Below, piece after piece: positions 1 to 9,756 of a stretch of DNA of 64,000 nucleotides. Every line of letters begins with the position of its first letter. The first letter of the stretch is position 1. Under the pieces are notes generated by a model. It ran no database searches. It was not told where the DNA came from and saw nothing but the letters and a program-made list of their open reading frames with translations. The translations under genes and the position numbers were made by a program. Source of the DNA: Actinomycetota bacterium (GTDB taxonomy: Bacteria; Actinomycetota; Geothermincolia; Geothermincolales; RBG-13-55-18); the NCBI GenBank assembly GCA_040757835.1, contig JBFLWJ010000002.1, positions 234,922 to 298,921 on the forward strand, written 5' to 3'.

Positions 1-127
1 ACCGTTACCTGGAGGCTCGGGCCGTCAGGAAGCCGTCTGTGCAAACACCAGCCCGAGAACTACCAGGTCGGTCTCCGCGAGGCCCCGCGAGCGGGACCGT
101 TACCTGGAGGCTCGGGCCGTCAGGAAG
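1..127. repeat. Tandem structured repeat, locus A (period 95 bp, cut by window start)
   Basis: Positions 1-32 repeat exactly at 96-127, so the window opens inside a tandem array of period 95. The complete unit has a conserved lead CCGTCTGTGCAA at 33-44. It is followed by a hairpin at 51-117 with nested stems: 51-57 with 111-117, 63-68 with 102-107, 69-75 with 93-99, and 76-79 with 86-89. The same element, with matched base changes in the outer stem, occurs twice at 35097-35380. There is no open reading frame of note and no U-tract. It lies downstream of groEL. Its function is unknown. Confidence 0.85.
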
Positions 128-140
128 AGGGAGGGGATGC

Positions 141-169
141 AAAGGGGAGGGGCGGAGCCCCTCCCCTTT
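141..169 (-). terminator. Hairpin downstream of groEL
   Basis: A perfect 13-bp stem (141-153 with 157-169) closes a 3-nt loop 14 bases past the groEL stop codon. The stem starts AAAGGGG and ends CCCCTTT. No long U-tract follows on the minus strand, so it may act as an inefficient terminator or as a 3'-end stabiliser. Confidence 0.6.
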
Positions 170-182
170 GGAGCTACTTAAA

Positions 183-2160
<1,978 letters not shown>

Positions 2161-2220
2161 CTACACATCCCTCCTATCCTCGTTCTTTCCTCCGAAAAAC
2201 AACCCGGCAATCCTAACACT

Positions 2221-2293
2221 CTTGCACTCAAGAGTCCAGAGTGTTATCACTCACCGGCTCTGACTGTTAGCACTCAGGGTGCATGAGTGCTAA
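2221..2293 (-). promoter_or_regulatory. Three tiled CIRCE operators (HrcA sites)
   Basis: The unit at 2267-2293 is a perfect CIRCE: TTAGCACTC, 9-nt spacer, GAGTGCTAA. Two weaker units with the same 9-nt spacer precede groES at 2244-2270 (8/9 and 6/9 matches) and 2221-2247 (7/9 and 7/9). The starts are 23 bp apart, and neighbouring units share four bases. In addition, 2214-2221 and 2239-2246 form an exact 8-bp inverted repeat. The perfect unit sits just downstream of the -10 element, where a bound HrcA dimer would block initiation. The weaker units may bind extra dimers. Confidence 0.93.
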
Positions 2294-2298
2294 GCATG

Positions 2299-2327
2299 AG
2301 GATAGTACAGGGGGAGCGAAAAATCAA
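2299..2327 (-). promoter_or_regulatory. groESL promoter
   Basis: On the minus strand, TTGATT (2322-2327) is separated by 17 nt from TATCCT (2299-2304). The predicted start point falls in the right edge of the perfect CIRCE, as in other HrcA-controlled operons. Confidence 0.6.
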
Positions 2328-2336
2328 GTGGGATAA

Positions 2337-3386
2337 TCAGAATGGGGTCAGTCCCTGACTCGCTGACCCCAGGGGAAGGACGGCGGCGGCATCCACGTCC
2401 AGCGGGGAGATCTCGCCTTCCTCGAGCATGCGCCATCCCAGGGCGGCGATCATCGCGGCGTTGTCCATGCACAGGTCGAGGGGAGGGTAATAAAGCTCGA
2501 TGCCCCTTCCTGCAAGCGCGGCCCCCAGCTCGCCGCGCAGGTGGCGGTTGGCGGCCACGCCGCCCGCCAGGAGCACGCTTTCCACCCCCGTCTCCCTGGC
2601 CGCTTGCACGATCTTGTGTACCTGCACTTCGACCACCGCTGCCTGGAAGGAGGCGGCGATGTCCGCTACCGGCACCTCCTGCCCACTCTCCCGCAGCTTA
2701 CGCACGTGATTTATCACCGCGGTCTTCAGCCCCGAGAGGGAGAAGTTGTATGTACCGTCGCGCATGATGGCTCGGGGAAAGGCCACGGCTTCCGGGTTCC
2801 CCTGCGTGGCCAGGCGATCGATTGCCGGACCGCCGGGATAGCCCAGGCCCAGGAACCTTGCCACCTTGTCGTACGCCTCCCCGGCGGCGTCGTCCAGGGT
2901 CTCACCGAGCACGCGATAATCGCGGTGGGCCCTCATATGCACCAGCAGGGTATGGCCGCCAGAGACCACGAAAGCTACCAGGGGAGGCTGCAGCCCCGGG
3001 GAGGAGAGAAAATTGGCGTAGATGTGCGCTTCCAGGTGGTTCACGGCCAACAAGGGCTTATCCAGGGCGAAGGAGATGGCTTTGGCGGCGGTGAGCCCCA
3101 CGAGCAGGGCCCCGATGAGTCCCGGGCCCCTGGTGACGGCCACACCCTCCAGGTTCGCAAGGCCTACGCCGGCGAGGTCCAGGGCCTCATATATCGCCGG
3201 AAGGACGGCCTCCAGGTGAGCACGGCTCGCCAGTTCCGGCACCACCCCTCCATATCGCGCGTGCAGGTCGGCCTGGGAGGATATCACCAGGGACAGTATC
3301 TCGTCACCGCCGCGCACCACCGCCGCGGAGGTCTCGTCGCACGACGTCTCGATGCCCAGCATCAGACCACGTTCACGAACAGGCAT
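2337..3386 (-). CDS. tsaD: tRNA t6A37 threonylcarbamoyltransferase TsaD
   Basis: TsaD transfers the threonylcarbamoyl group to A37 of ANN-decoding tRNAs, in complex with TsaB and TsaE. The protein is 349 residues. The N-terminal GIETSCDETS motif and the metal-binding HLEAH motif (H117 and H121) are intact. I kept the upstream ATG because GGAGG lies seven bases before it; a second Met at residue 9 also precedes the conserved core. It overlaps the end of rimI by 14 nt and ends about 180 nt before the groES start. The cluster tsaE-tsaB-rimI-tsaD-groESL is typical of actinobacteria. Confidence 0.97.
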   Translation of the reverse strand: MPVRERGLMLGIETSCDETSAAVVRGGDEILSLVISSQADLHARYGGVVPELASRAHLEAVLPAIYEALDLAGVGLANLEGVAVTRGPGLIGALLVGLTAAKAISFALDKPLLAVNHLEAHIYANFLSSPGLQPPLVAFVVSGGHTLLVHMRAHRDYRVLGETLDDAAGEAYDKVARFLGLGYPGGPAIDRLATQGNPEAVAFPRAIMRDGTYNFSLSGLKTAVINHVRKLRESGQEVPVADIAASFQAAVVEVQVHKIVQAARETGVESVLLAGGVAANRHLRGELGAALAGRGIELYYPPLDLCMDNAAMIAALGWRMLEEGEISPLDVDAAAVLPLGSASQGLTPF

Positions 3387-3873
3387 CGCCGTACCTCCTC
3401 CGCAGTCCCTCCAGGAGGCCGCGGTATTCCGGCGCCGTTATGTCCTCCGTCCACATGATCAAGGCGTTCTCCATGTTGTCCAGGTAGTAATTCTTGCGTT
3501 CCCCCATGATCTGGAAACCGAACCTGGCATAGAGGTCGATAGCCTCGCGGTTTGATTTCCTCACCTCCAGGGTGAAAAAACGCGCCCCCATCTCCCGTGA
3601 GGCGTCTATAATCTCCAAGAACAGGCGCGCGCCCAGCCCGCGGCGGCGGTAGTCCCCCCGCACCGCCAGGGTCATGACATGGGCCTCGTCCAGGATGAGC
3701 AGCGTACCTCCGTACGCGGCCAGGATCCCGTCATGGCGGGCCGTCATGTAGCAGCCCTCGCTCTTCTCCAGCTCGTGCAGGTACATGCCCCTGGTCCAGG
3801 GGCTCGAGAAGGACTTCCTCTCGATTTCCATGACCTCATCCAGGTCATTGATGTCCATACGCTGCACGGTCAA
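3373..3873 (-). CDS. rimI: Ribosomal protein S18-alanine N-acetyltransferase RimI
   Basis: A GNAT-fold acetyltransferase of about 166 residues. The acetyl-CoA loop RRRGLGARLF and the conserved NREAIDLYARFGF segment are present. The same frame stays open upstream through tsaB to 4407, but that stretch is only the antiphase reading of tsaB and should not be included. I chose TTG at 3873, which forms a TTGA overlap with the tsaB stop. GTG at 3867 and ATG at 3858 are alternatives. It sits between tsaB and tsaD, so translational coupling within the t6A operon is likely. Confidence 0.9.
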   Translation of the reverse strand: MTVQRMDINDLDEVMEIERKSFSSPWTRGMYLHELEKSEGCYMTARHDGILAAYGGTLLILDEAHVMTLAVRGDYRRRGLGARLFLEIIDASREMGARFFTLEVRKSNREAIDLYARFGFQIMGERKNYYLDNMENALIMWTEDITAPEYRGLLEGLRRRYGDACS

Positions 3874-4604
3874 CAATTCCCGCCCCTTGCCTCGTCCCCG
3901 CATCTCTCGCGGGTGTCCGGACGCCTTAGGTAAAAGGGAAGGAGCGTCATGGGGTCCGCGTCCTCCCCGCGGTCCCGAGCCAGCCGGCACATGCCCACCA
4001 GGCCTTCGGCGCAAGGATGGCGTCCGCCGACGGGTCTCATTTCCCGAGGCCAGGCCGTGCGATACGCCTCGATACCGCTCCCTGTTCCGATGACCGCATG
4101 CCCTTCCCCCTCCATCCAGGAAAGCAGGGATGCTGCCGCCGACTCTGGAGTAGCCACGCTCGGCTCCATCAAGACATGGGGGCGGCCACCTTCGACGCGG
4201 TAGAGAGCGTGATAGACCTCTCCCCTGCGGGCGTCGATGGCCGCGAAGACATACCGGCCTTCCTCCCCTCCTCCCCCTGTCTCTCCTGCCCCCGCCGCCA
4301 GGACCATCAGGCTGTCCGGGGCGACCAGGGGGACATGGAGGGCTGCCGCCAGGACCTTGGCGGCGGTCACCGCCACCCTGACGCCCGTGAAAGAGCCGGG
4401 GCCACATCCGACCCCGAGCAAACCGAGCGCGTCCTTCGCTATCCCCGCCTCGGCGAGTAGCTCTCCCGCCACGACGAAGAGGCGGGAGACGCGCATCGCG
4501 CCAGCGATCTCATGCCGCAGGGTCGTTCCGGGTCCGTCCAGGGCCAGCACCCCCCGCGGAGCGGACAGGTCCCAGGCCAGGAGCCAGGCCTTTTCCCCGG
4601 TCAT
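3870..4604 (-). CDS. tsaB: t6A biosynthesis protein TsaB
   Basis: An ASKHA-fold paralogue of TsaD without catalytic activity. It forms the heterodimer scaffold of the t6A complex. The 244-residue protein has the family segment GVGCGPGSFTGVRV and the following LAAALHVPLV helix region. The ATG start is 3 nt after the tsaE stop. Its own stop overlaps the proposed rimI start by four bases. The C-terminus is Arg-rich and ends GNC. Confidence 0.95.
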   Translation of the reverse strand: MTGEKAWLLAWDLSAPRGVLALDGPGTTLRHEIAGAMRVSRLFVVAGELLAEAGIAKDALGLLGVGCGPGSFTGVRVAVTAAKVLAAALHVPLVAPDSLMVLAAGAGETGGGGEEGRYVFAAIDARRGEVYHALYRVEGGRPHVLMEPSVATPESAAASLLSWMEGEGHAVIGTGSGIEAYRTAWPREMRPVGGRHPCAEGLVGMCRLARDRGEDADPMTLLPFYLRRPDTRERCGDEARGGNC

Positions 4605-4607
4605 GGC

Positions 4608-5102
4608 TCATCCACCCCCGAGCGCCGCTCCGAGCGGGCGGCGCGACCAGCCATCACCGCGCGCCGTGATGACGAGATTCCTCTCCTCATCGCCGTCGCC
4701 GAAGAAGATCGCGATCTCCAGGTGGTCGCCGGTGAAGAAATCGCGTGCACGGTCTCCCCACTCCACCAGCAGGACGCCGCCCGCGTCCAGATATTCTTCC
4801 ACCCCGATGGCGAAAAGGTCCGCCGCGCCCTCAAGCCGGTAGGCGTCCAGGTGATACAAAGGCAGGCTGCCTCGGTATTCCCGCATCAGGGTGAAGGTGG
4901 GGCTGGTAACCTGTTCCGCGACCTCCAGCCCCTTTGCCACGCCCTGCGCGAAACAGGTCTTGCCCGCGCCCAGCTCCCCGACGAGCAGCACCACATCACC
5001 GGCCCGCAGCAGGGCCGCCAGGGCTACTCCAAGCTCCCGGGTCTCATCAGCGCCATGTGTGATACGGACAACAGACCCGACAGCGTCATCCCCAAACATC
5101 AT
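4608..5102 (-). CDS. tsaE: t6A biosynthesis ATPase TsaE
   Basis: A small P-loop ATPase that drives turnover of the TsaBD complex. Walker A GELGAGKT is at residues 42-49, followed by the family motif [11 protein letters not shown] and HLDAYRL. The length is 164 residues. Two ATG codons are adjacent at the start; the second (5099) has the better spacing from GGAGG. The C-terminal 20 residues are Gly/Arg-rich and not conserved. It is the first t6A gene, 19 nt after the uracil-DNA glycosylase gene. Confidence 0.95.
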   Translation of the reverse strand: MMFGDDAVGSVVRITHGADETRELGVALAALLRAGDVVLLVGELGAGKTCFAQGVAKGLEVAEQVTSPTFTLMREYRGSLPLYHLDAYRLEGAADLFAIGVEEYLDAGGVLLVEWGDRARDFFTGDHLEIAIFFGDGDEERNLVITARGDGWSRRPLGAALGGG

Positions 5103-5121
5103 CCCTCCGCTCCCCGGGGTT

Positions 5122-5778
5122 TCAGAAGAGGCCCATCTGTTCGGGCTCAGGCTCGGGCGGGGCTTCGGGTTCCGCGGCTGGGGCCGCCTCCTCCCTCCAG
5201 CGCACCCTCTCCGAATCCAGGTGCTCCCGCAACCTCTGGAAGTCCTCGATGAGGGTGTTCTTCAGGGGCGGCTTATGCAACGCCGCGGCGGGATGAAACA
5301 GCGGGACGTAAGCGAGATCCCCTTTGCGAGTGAGCCTGCCGTGCAGCTGGGTTATACCGGTGCTCGTGGCGAGCAGGGTCTTGGTGGCATGGTTGCCCAG
5401 GGTGCAGATTATGCGCGGACCGATTATCTCGATCTGTTTAAAGAGAAACGGGGTGCAGGTCTCCAGTTCCAGGGGCTGGGGGTCACGGTTCTCCGGAGGC
5501 CTGCACTTCAGGGTGTTGGCGATGTAGACCTGGGAACGCTTGAGGCCTATGGAGCCCAGGAGCTGATCCAGCAACTGCCCGGCCGGACCCACGAAGGGTA
5601 TGCCCTGCTTGTCCTCGTGAAAACCGGGCGCTTCTCCCACGAACATTATCTCCGCCCGCTCGTCCCCCGTGCCCAGGACCAGGTTGGTGCGGGTTGCGCC
5701 CAGGGGGCATCGCATGCAGTCCCTGATGGCTTCGAAGAGATCGCCGAGGGTTGAAGCCCGTTCCCATTCCTCCCCCAT
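5122..5778 (-). CDS. Uracil-DNA glycosylase, family 4 (iron-sulfur type)
   Basis: Removes uracil from DNA to start base-excision repair. Four Cys that can hold a 4Fe-4S cluster are at 21, 24, 92 and 108. The active-site motif [12 protein letters not shown] and the HP-containing LFHPAA motif are present, as expected for family 4/5 enzymes. The start was set at ATG 5778, which gives 218 residues and avoids overlap with the upstream zinc-ribbon gene. The last 30 residues are Pro/Glu-rich and end QMGLF, which resembles a sliding-clamp binding peptide (Q, L/M, F). That last point is inference. Confidence 0.93.
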   Translation of the reverse strand: MGEEWERASTLGDLFEAIRDCMRCPLGATRTNLVLGTGDERAEIMFVGEAPGFHEDKQGIPFVGPAGQLLDQLLGSIGLKRSQVYIANTLKCRPPENRDPQPLELETCTPFLFKQIEIIGPRIICTLGNHATKTLLATSTGITQLHGRLTRKGDLAYVPLFHPAAALHKPPLKNTLIEDFQRLREHLDSERVRWREEAAPAAEPEAPPEPEPEQMGLF

Positions 5779-5786
5779 GGCGCCAC

Positions 5787-6023
5787 CTAGTGGGAGCAGC
5801 TGGTGCAGCTCGAGGAGGTGCAGGAGCCGCATGCCGACGGGCCCGCCGAGGAGCGATAATCGCCGGAGGAGGCGCTGCCGCTCTTAAAGCCGAAGGTGGA
5901 CAGGAGCTTCCTTATCTTCTTCTTTCCGCATGCCGCACAGCACTCGGCCTCGTCGGACATGTTGCGCGCGAAATGCTCGAATCTCTCCCCGCAAGCCTCG
6001 CACTTATACTCGTAGAAAGGCAT
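5787..6023 (-). CDS. FmdB family zinc-ribbon protein
   Basis: A 78-residue protein starting MPFYEYKCEACG, the signature of the FmdB/CxxC_CXXC_SSSS family. A CxxC pair near residues 8-11 and a second near 29-34 form the zinc ribbon. The C-terminus is rich in Ser and Cys, which is common in the family. The function is unsettled; a regulatory role has been suggested for some members. It is the first gene of this minus-strand group and diverges from the glycosyltransferase operon that begins at 6177. Confidence 0.88.
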   Translation of the reverse strand: MPFYEYKCEACGERFEHFARNMSDEAECCAACGKKKIRKLLSTFGFKSGSASSGDYRSSAGPSACGSCTSSSCTSCSH

Positions 6024-6176
6024 CCTCGCTCACTTCCTCTCAGGTTCTCTACCGTCATTGTAAACGCCGTGGCTTGGGCGGGCAACGAAGCCCGTCAGTA
6101 CCCGGTTGCGTGTCAGGCCGCTATGTGACAATGTTTTCAATATGTATCCAAGCAAGGCAACGGCATCAGGTGCGGG

Positions 6177-9100
6177 ATGAAGAGATCGCATTCCGATCTG
6201 ATCGTGGAGGAAAGCCCCCGCAGGATATGGCCCCTGCTGGTCATCACCCTGGTCATAGCCATCTTCTTCCGCTCCATGCTCACCCTGGGCAAGGTACCCT
6301 ATATATCGGATATCAAGACCTATTACTACCCGGCCTGGACCTATTTCTCGCAGGCCTTTCGCGCCGGATGGCCGTCCTGGTGGAACCCGGGCATGTACTG
6401 CGGTTTTCCGCTCTTCGCCGACAGCGAGATGGGGCTCTTCTACCCCCTCAACCTGCTGCTCTTCCAGCTGCCGGCCACGGCGGGGTTCAACTACTCCATC
6501 ATCCTCCATTATCTCCTCGGAGGGTGTTTCACCTTCGCCTACTGCCGCCGCATCCGCCTCAGCCGGCCCGCCTCCCTGTTCGTCTCCATCCCTTTTGTCC
6601 TGGGGGGCTTCTTCCTCGCCCACATTGTCCACCCCAACGCGGTGGCCACGGCGGCGTGGATGCCCATCTTCCTCTACTGCCTGGAGGGTGCCCTTGAGGA
6701 CAGGAAGCTCTCCCTCTTTGTCGCGGCGGGGGGTGTGCTGGGCCTGCAGTGTCTCTCCGGTTTTTTCATGCTTCCCCTCATGGAGTTGATGCTGGGTTTC
6801 TTCTACGTCATCTTCCATCCCTCACACCGGGGCGAAGACCGGGGCCGCCTTGTCCTGCGCTCCCTGGGCGGGTTGGCCCTGGCCGCTGGGCTGGGCATGG
6901 GTCTGGGTATGATCCAGAACCTGCCCGCCTTCGACCTGGTGCAGAACTCCTACCGTGCCGGGGGACTGAACGACCAGGTGGCGAACATCGGCAGCCTGCC
7001 GCCTGCCCAGCTCACCGGGATGGCCTTCCCGCGCCTCTTCGGCATGGGACTGGCCCAGGGGAGCTACCTCGGCGCCTGGACCTTCGAGGAGACCTACTCC
7101 TATATCGGTATCCTTCCCCTGCTCTTCGCGCCGGCCGCATTGTACAGGCCGCGGCGATGGCACGCGGTGTTCTTCTTCTGGATCGGCGTGGTCTCGCTGC
7201 TGTTGAGCCTGGGCAACCGCGGGCTTCTCTGGCCCCTGCTGCGCATGTTCCCCGGCTTCAACGTGCTCAAGGGCTCGAGCCGGTTCATCCTCACCATGAA
7301 CCTGGCGGTTCTGATCCTGGGGGGCATCGGTTTCGACCGCTGGCGGGAGGGCAGGCTCTCGCGCCCCACGCGTTCACGCCTTGCCCGTTTCTGGGTGGTC
7401 GTCACCGCCGTGGTTGCGGGACTCATCGGACTCTGCGTGCTCCTCTACCGTCTCGATCTCCTCTGTTTTCGCGAACTGGCGGAGGCGGTGGTCGGGCACC
7501 TGGCGGTGGGGATAAACACGGCACCAGGCAAGCTGACCGAGGGCTTATATGCTTTCTTCTCCAAACCCCGGTTGGATATCCTGTTCCCGCTGGTGATAGT
7601 CCTCCTCTTCTTCCTGCTGCTGCGCAACGGGGAGGCGCAGCGGGGCCCTAACCGCCTCAAGGTCGGCCTGGCGGTCTTCATCGCCGTCGTCGATGTCTTC
7701 GCATTCGGGAGCTTCGTGCTCAAACCCGTCCCGCGCGCCCGGGTCGAATTCCAGCCAGAAGTCATCGAAGTGCTCGCGGAGGAGAGCGAGGGAGGCAGGG
7801 TTACGCTGCTCAAGGAGCCGGGCATAAACCGCGGGGAGTTCTCCCTGGCTCCCAACCAGCTCCTGCCCTACGGGCTCGAGGACGCCTTCGGGTTCTCGAC
7901 CATCCCCCCCGCACGCCTGGACCGCTTCCTCGGCAACCTGAACAACAACGCGTCCGCACCCGCCTTCGAGCTCCTGGGGGTGAAGCTGCTCTACAGCAAC
8001 CTCGTGCGCATCAAGGGGGTGCCCTTCGACCTGTCTCTGCCCTACGGATTCCCCGCCGGGCTGGGGATCCGCCGCTACCTCTATCCGGAGGACACCGTGG
8101 GCAAGGAGCTGCGCTTCCTCATCGACGGTAAGATTCTGGAGGCTGATGCGGCGGGCCGTATCTACCTCCAGCTCAGCTCCATCAATCACGGACAGGTCCG
8201 CGACCATCCGTCCCTCATGCTGGAGAAAGAGGCGGGGAGCGAGGGGTACCTGCTGGAGGTGATCGGCGGCGACCAGCCGGTATCCTTCAGGGAAACGACC
8301 TTCAGGTCACCTGGTCACGGAGACGGGCGAAGCGCGCTGGAGATGCGGGTTCCGCTGGGACGCCTGGGAGAGGCGGACGAGATGATCGTGACCACGGCCT
8401 GCGACCCCACACTCGAGGGCACGCGCCTTGCGGCCGTGAGCGTCATCGACGAGGACGGCCGGGGGATCCCCCTGGGGACGTGGCCGCATATCTACTCAGA
8501 CAGCAGCTACGCCGTTTACAGGCTGGAGGACTCGCTGCCCCGCGCCTTCGCGGCTTCGGACGTCATCTGGGCGCGGGACTGGAAGGAGGCAGCGGACCTT
8601 ACGTGGAACGAGAGCATCCTCCCTAACCGGGTGGTGCTCGCGCTCGACGAGGTCGATGCCGCAACGCGCGCGGCCATAAAGGAACTTGATGCGGATGACC
8701 CGGGCACCAACGTCAATATCGAAGAGGAAGGCGAGGACCACGTGTTGCTGCATGCCGAGGGAGACGATGACGCCATCCTGGTCATCGCCAGGGACCATCT
8801 CCCGGGCTGGAGCGCCCGCATAGATGGCAAGGAGACCGAGCTGTTCTCGGCCTACGGCTTCTTCAGCGCCATCTACCTGCCGGCGGGTGACCACGAGATA
8901 GCATTGTCCTACCGCCCGCCGGGACTGGCGGCGGGCATCCCCATCAGCGCGGCTTTCCTGATCGTTCTGTGCGCGTTGTACTACTTCTTCAGGAGAAGTG
9001 AGCGCATGGCGGCGAAAGCCGGCGCCCACGAACCCGTGATCCCGCCGCCAGACGGCGGGGGGATCAGCGCCTTCTTCCCCTGCTATAACGACTCCGCAAC

Positions 9101-9755
9101 CCTGCAGGCACTGATAGAGAAAGCCCTTGAGGTCCTGGATGACCTCGGCGTGGACCACGAGGTTATCGTGGTAGACGACGGCAGCTCCGATGCCTCCGGC
9201 GAGGTCATAGACGCTCTCGCCGCCTCGTACGATAAGGTGCGGGTGGTCCGCCATGACCGCAACCGGGGCTACGGCGCGGCTTTGCGCAGCGGCATCAAGA
9301 CCTCGACCAAGGAATGGGTCTTCTACACCGACAGCGACGGCCAGTACGACGTCGAGGACCTGCGCCGCCTGCACCGGCTCAGCGGGGCGGCCGACGTGGT
9401 CAACGGCTACAAGCGCAGCCGCAGCGACCCCTGGTATCGCATCTGGCTGGGCTCCGTCTATAACGCGGCCATCCGCCTCATCTTCGCCATCCCCGTCCGG
9501 GATACGGACTGCGATTTCCGCCTCATGCGCGGAGACCTCGTGCGCGGCCTCGAACTGCGCTCCGAGGGAGGTGCCATCTGCGTGGAGATGGTCAAGGGCT
9601 TGCAGGCTGCCGGAGCCAGCTTCGCCGAGACGCCCGTCAGCCATTACCCCCGCGAGGAGGGGAAGAGCCAGTTCTTCCGGTTGAAGAATCTGGTTGTAAT
9701 GGGCGGCGAGCTTGCGTCATTATGGTGGAGGTTACTGAAAAGAGGTGAGGTATAG
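6177..9755 (+). CDS. Fusion protein: YfhO-like membrane glycosyltransferase domain plus GT2 glycosyltransferase
   Basis: A 1192-residue fusion. Residues 1 to about 940 form a polytopic YfhO-like protein (GT-C type). There are many hydrophobic helices in the first 480 residues, a soluble region, then a last helix at about 920-940. From about residue 960 a complete cytosolic GT2 domain follows. It contains FFPCYND, VVDDGSSD (about 999-1006), the metal-binding DSD (1052-1054), and DTDCDFRLMR, as in dolichol/polyprenol-phosphate mannose synthases. A likely role is making a polyprenyl-phosphate sugar and transferring it on the outer face. It starts a three-gene operon with a sugar epimerase and an aminotransferase. 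Confidence 0.88.
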   Translation: MKRSHSDLIVEESPRRIWPLLVITLVIAIFFRSMLTLGKVPYISDIKTYYYPAWTYFSQAFRAGWPSWWNPGMYCGFPLFADSEMGLFYPLNLLLFQLPATAGFNYSIILHYLLGGCFTFAYCRRIRLSRPASLFVSIPFVLGGFFLAHIVHPNAVATAAWMPIFLYCLEGALEDRKLSLFVAAGGVLGLQCLSGFFMLPLMELMLGFFYVIFHPSHRGEDRGRLVLRSLGGLALAAGLGMGLGMIQNLPAFDLVQNSYRAGGLNDQVANIGSLPPAQLTGMAFPRLFGMGLAQGSYLGAWTFEETYSYIGILPLLFAPAALYRPRRWHAVFFFWIGVVSLLLSLGNRGLLWPLLRMFPGFNVLKGSSRFILTMNLAVLILGGIGFDRWREGRLSRPTRSRLARFWVVVTAVVAGLIGLCVLLYRLDLLCFRELAEAVVGHLAVGINTAPGKLTEGLYAFFSKPRLDILFPLVIVLLFFLLLRNGEAQRGPNRLKVGLAVFIAVVDVFAFGSFVLKPVPRARVEFQPEVIEVLAEESEGGRVTLLKEPGINRGEFSLAPNQLLPYGLEDAFGFSTIPPARLDRFLGNLNNNASAPAFELLGVKLLYSNLVRIKGVPFDLSLPYGFPAGLGIRRYLYPEDTVGKELRFLIDGKILEADAAGRIYLQLSSINHGQVRDHPSLMLEKEAGSEGYLLEVIGGDQPVSFRETTFRSPGHGDGRSALEMRVPLGRLGEADEMIVTTACDPTLEGTRLAAVSVIDEDGRGIPLGTWPHIYSDSSYAVYRLEDSLPRAFAASDVIWARDWKEAADLTWNESILPNRVVLALDEVDAATRAAIKELDADDPGTNVNIEEEGEDHVLLHAEGDDDAILVIARDHLPGWSARIDGKETELFSAYGFFSAIYLPAGDHEIALSYRPPGLAAGIPISAAFLIVLCALYYFFRRSERMAAKAGAHEPVIPPPDGGGISAFFPCYNDSATLQALIEKALEVLDDLGVDHEVIVVDDGSSDASGEVIDALAASYDKVRVVRHDRNRGYGAALRSGIKTSTKEWVFYTDSDGQYDVEDLRRLHRLSGAADVVNGYKRSRSDPWYRIWLGSVYNAAIRLIFAIPVRDTDCDFRLMRGDLVRGLELRSEGGAICVEMVKGLQAAGASFAETPVSHYPREEGKSQFFRLKNLVVMGGELASLWWRLLKRGEV

Positions 9756-9756
9756 T

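Noticed and set aside
3874..4407. N-terminal extension of RimI
   Set aside because: The frame is open through tsaB in another phase. The extension is Arg/Gly/Pro-rich, resembles no acetyltransferase and would overlap TsaB by more than 500 nt.
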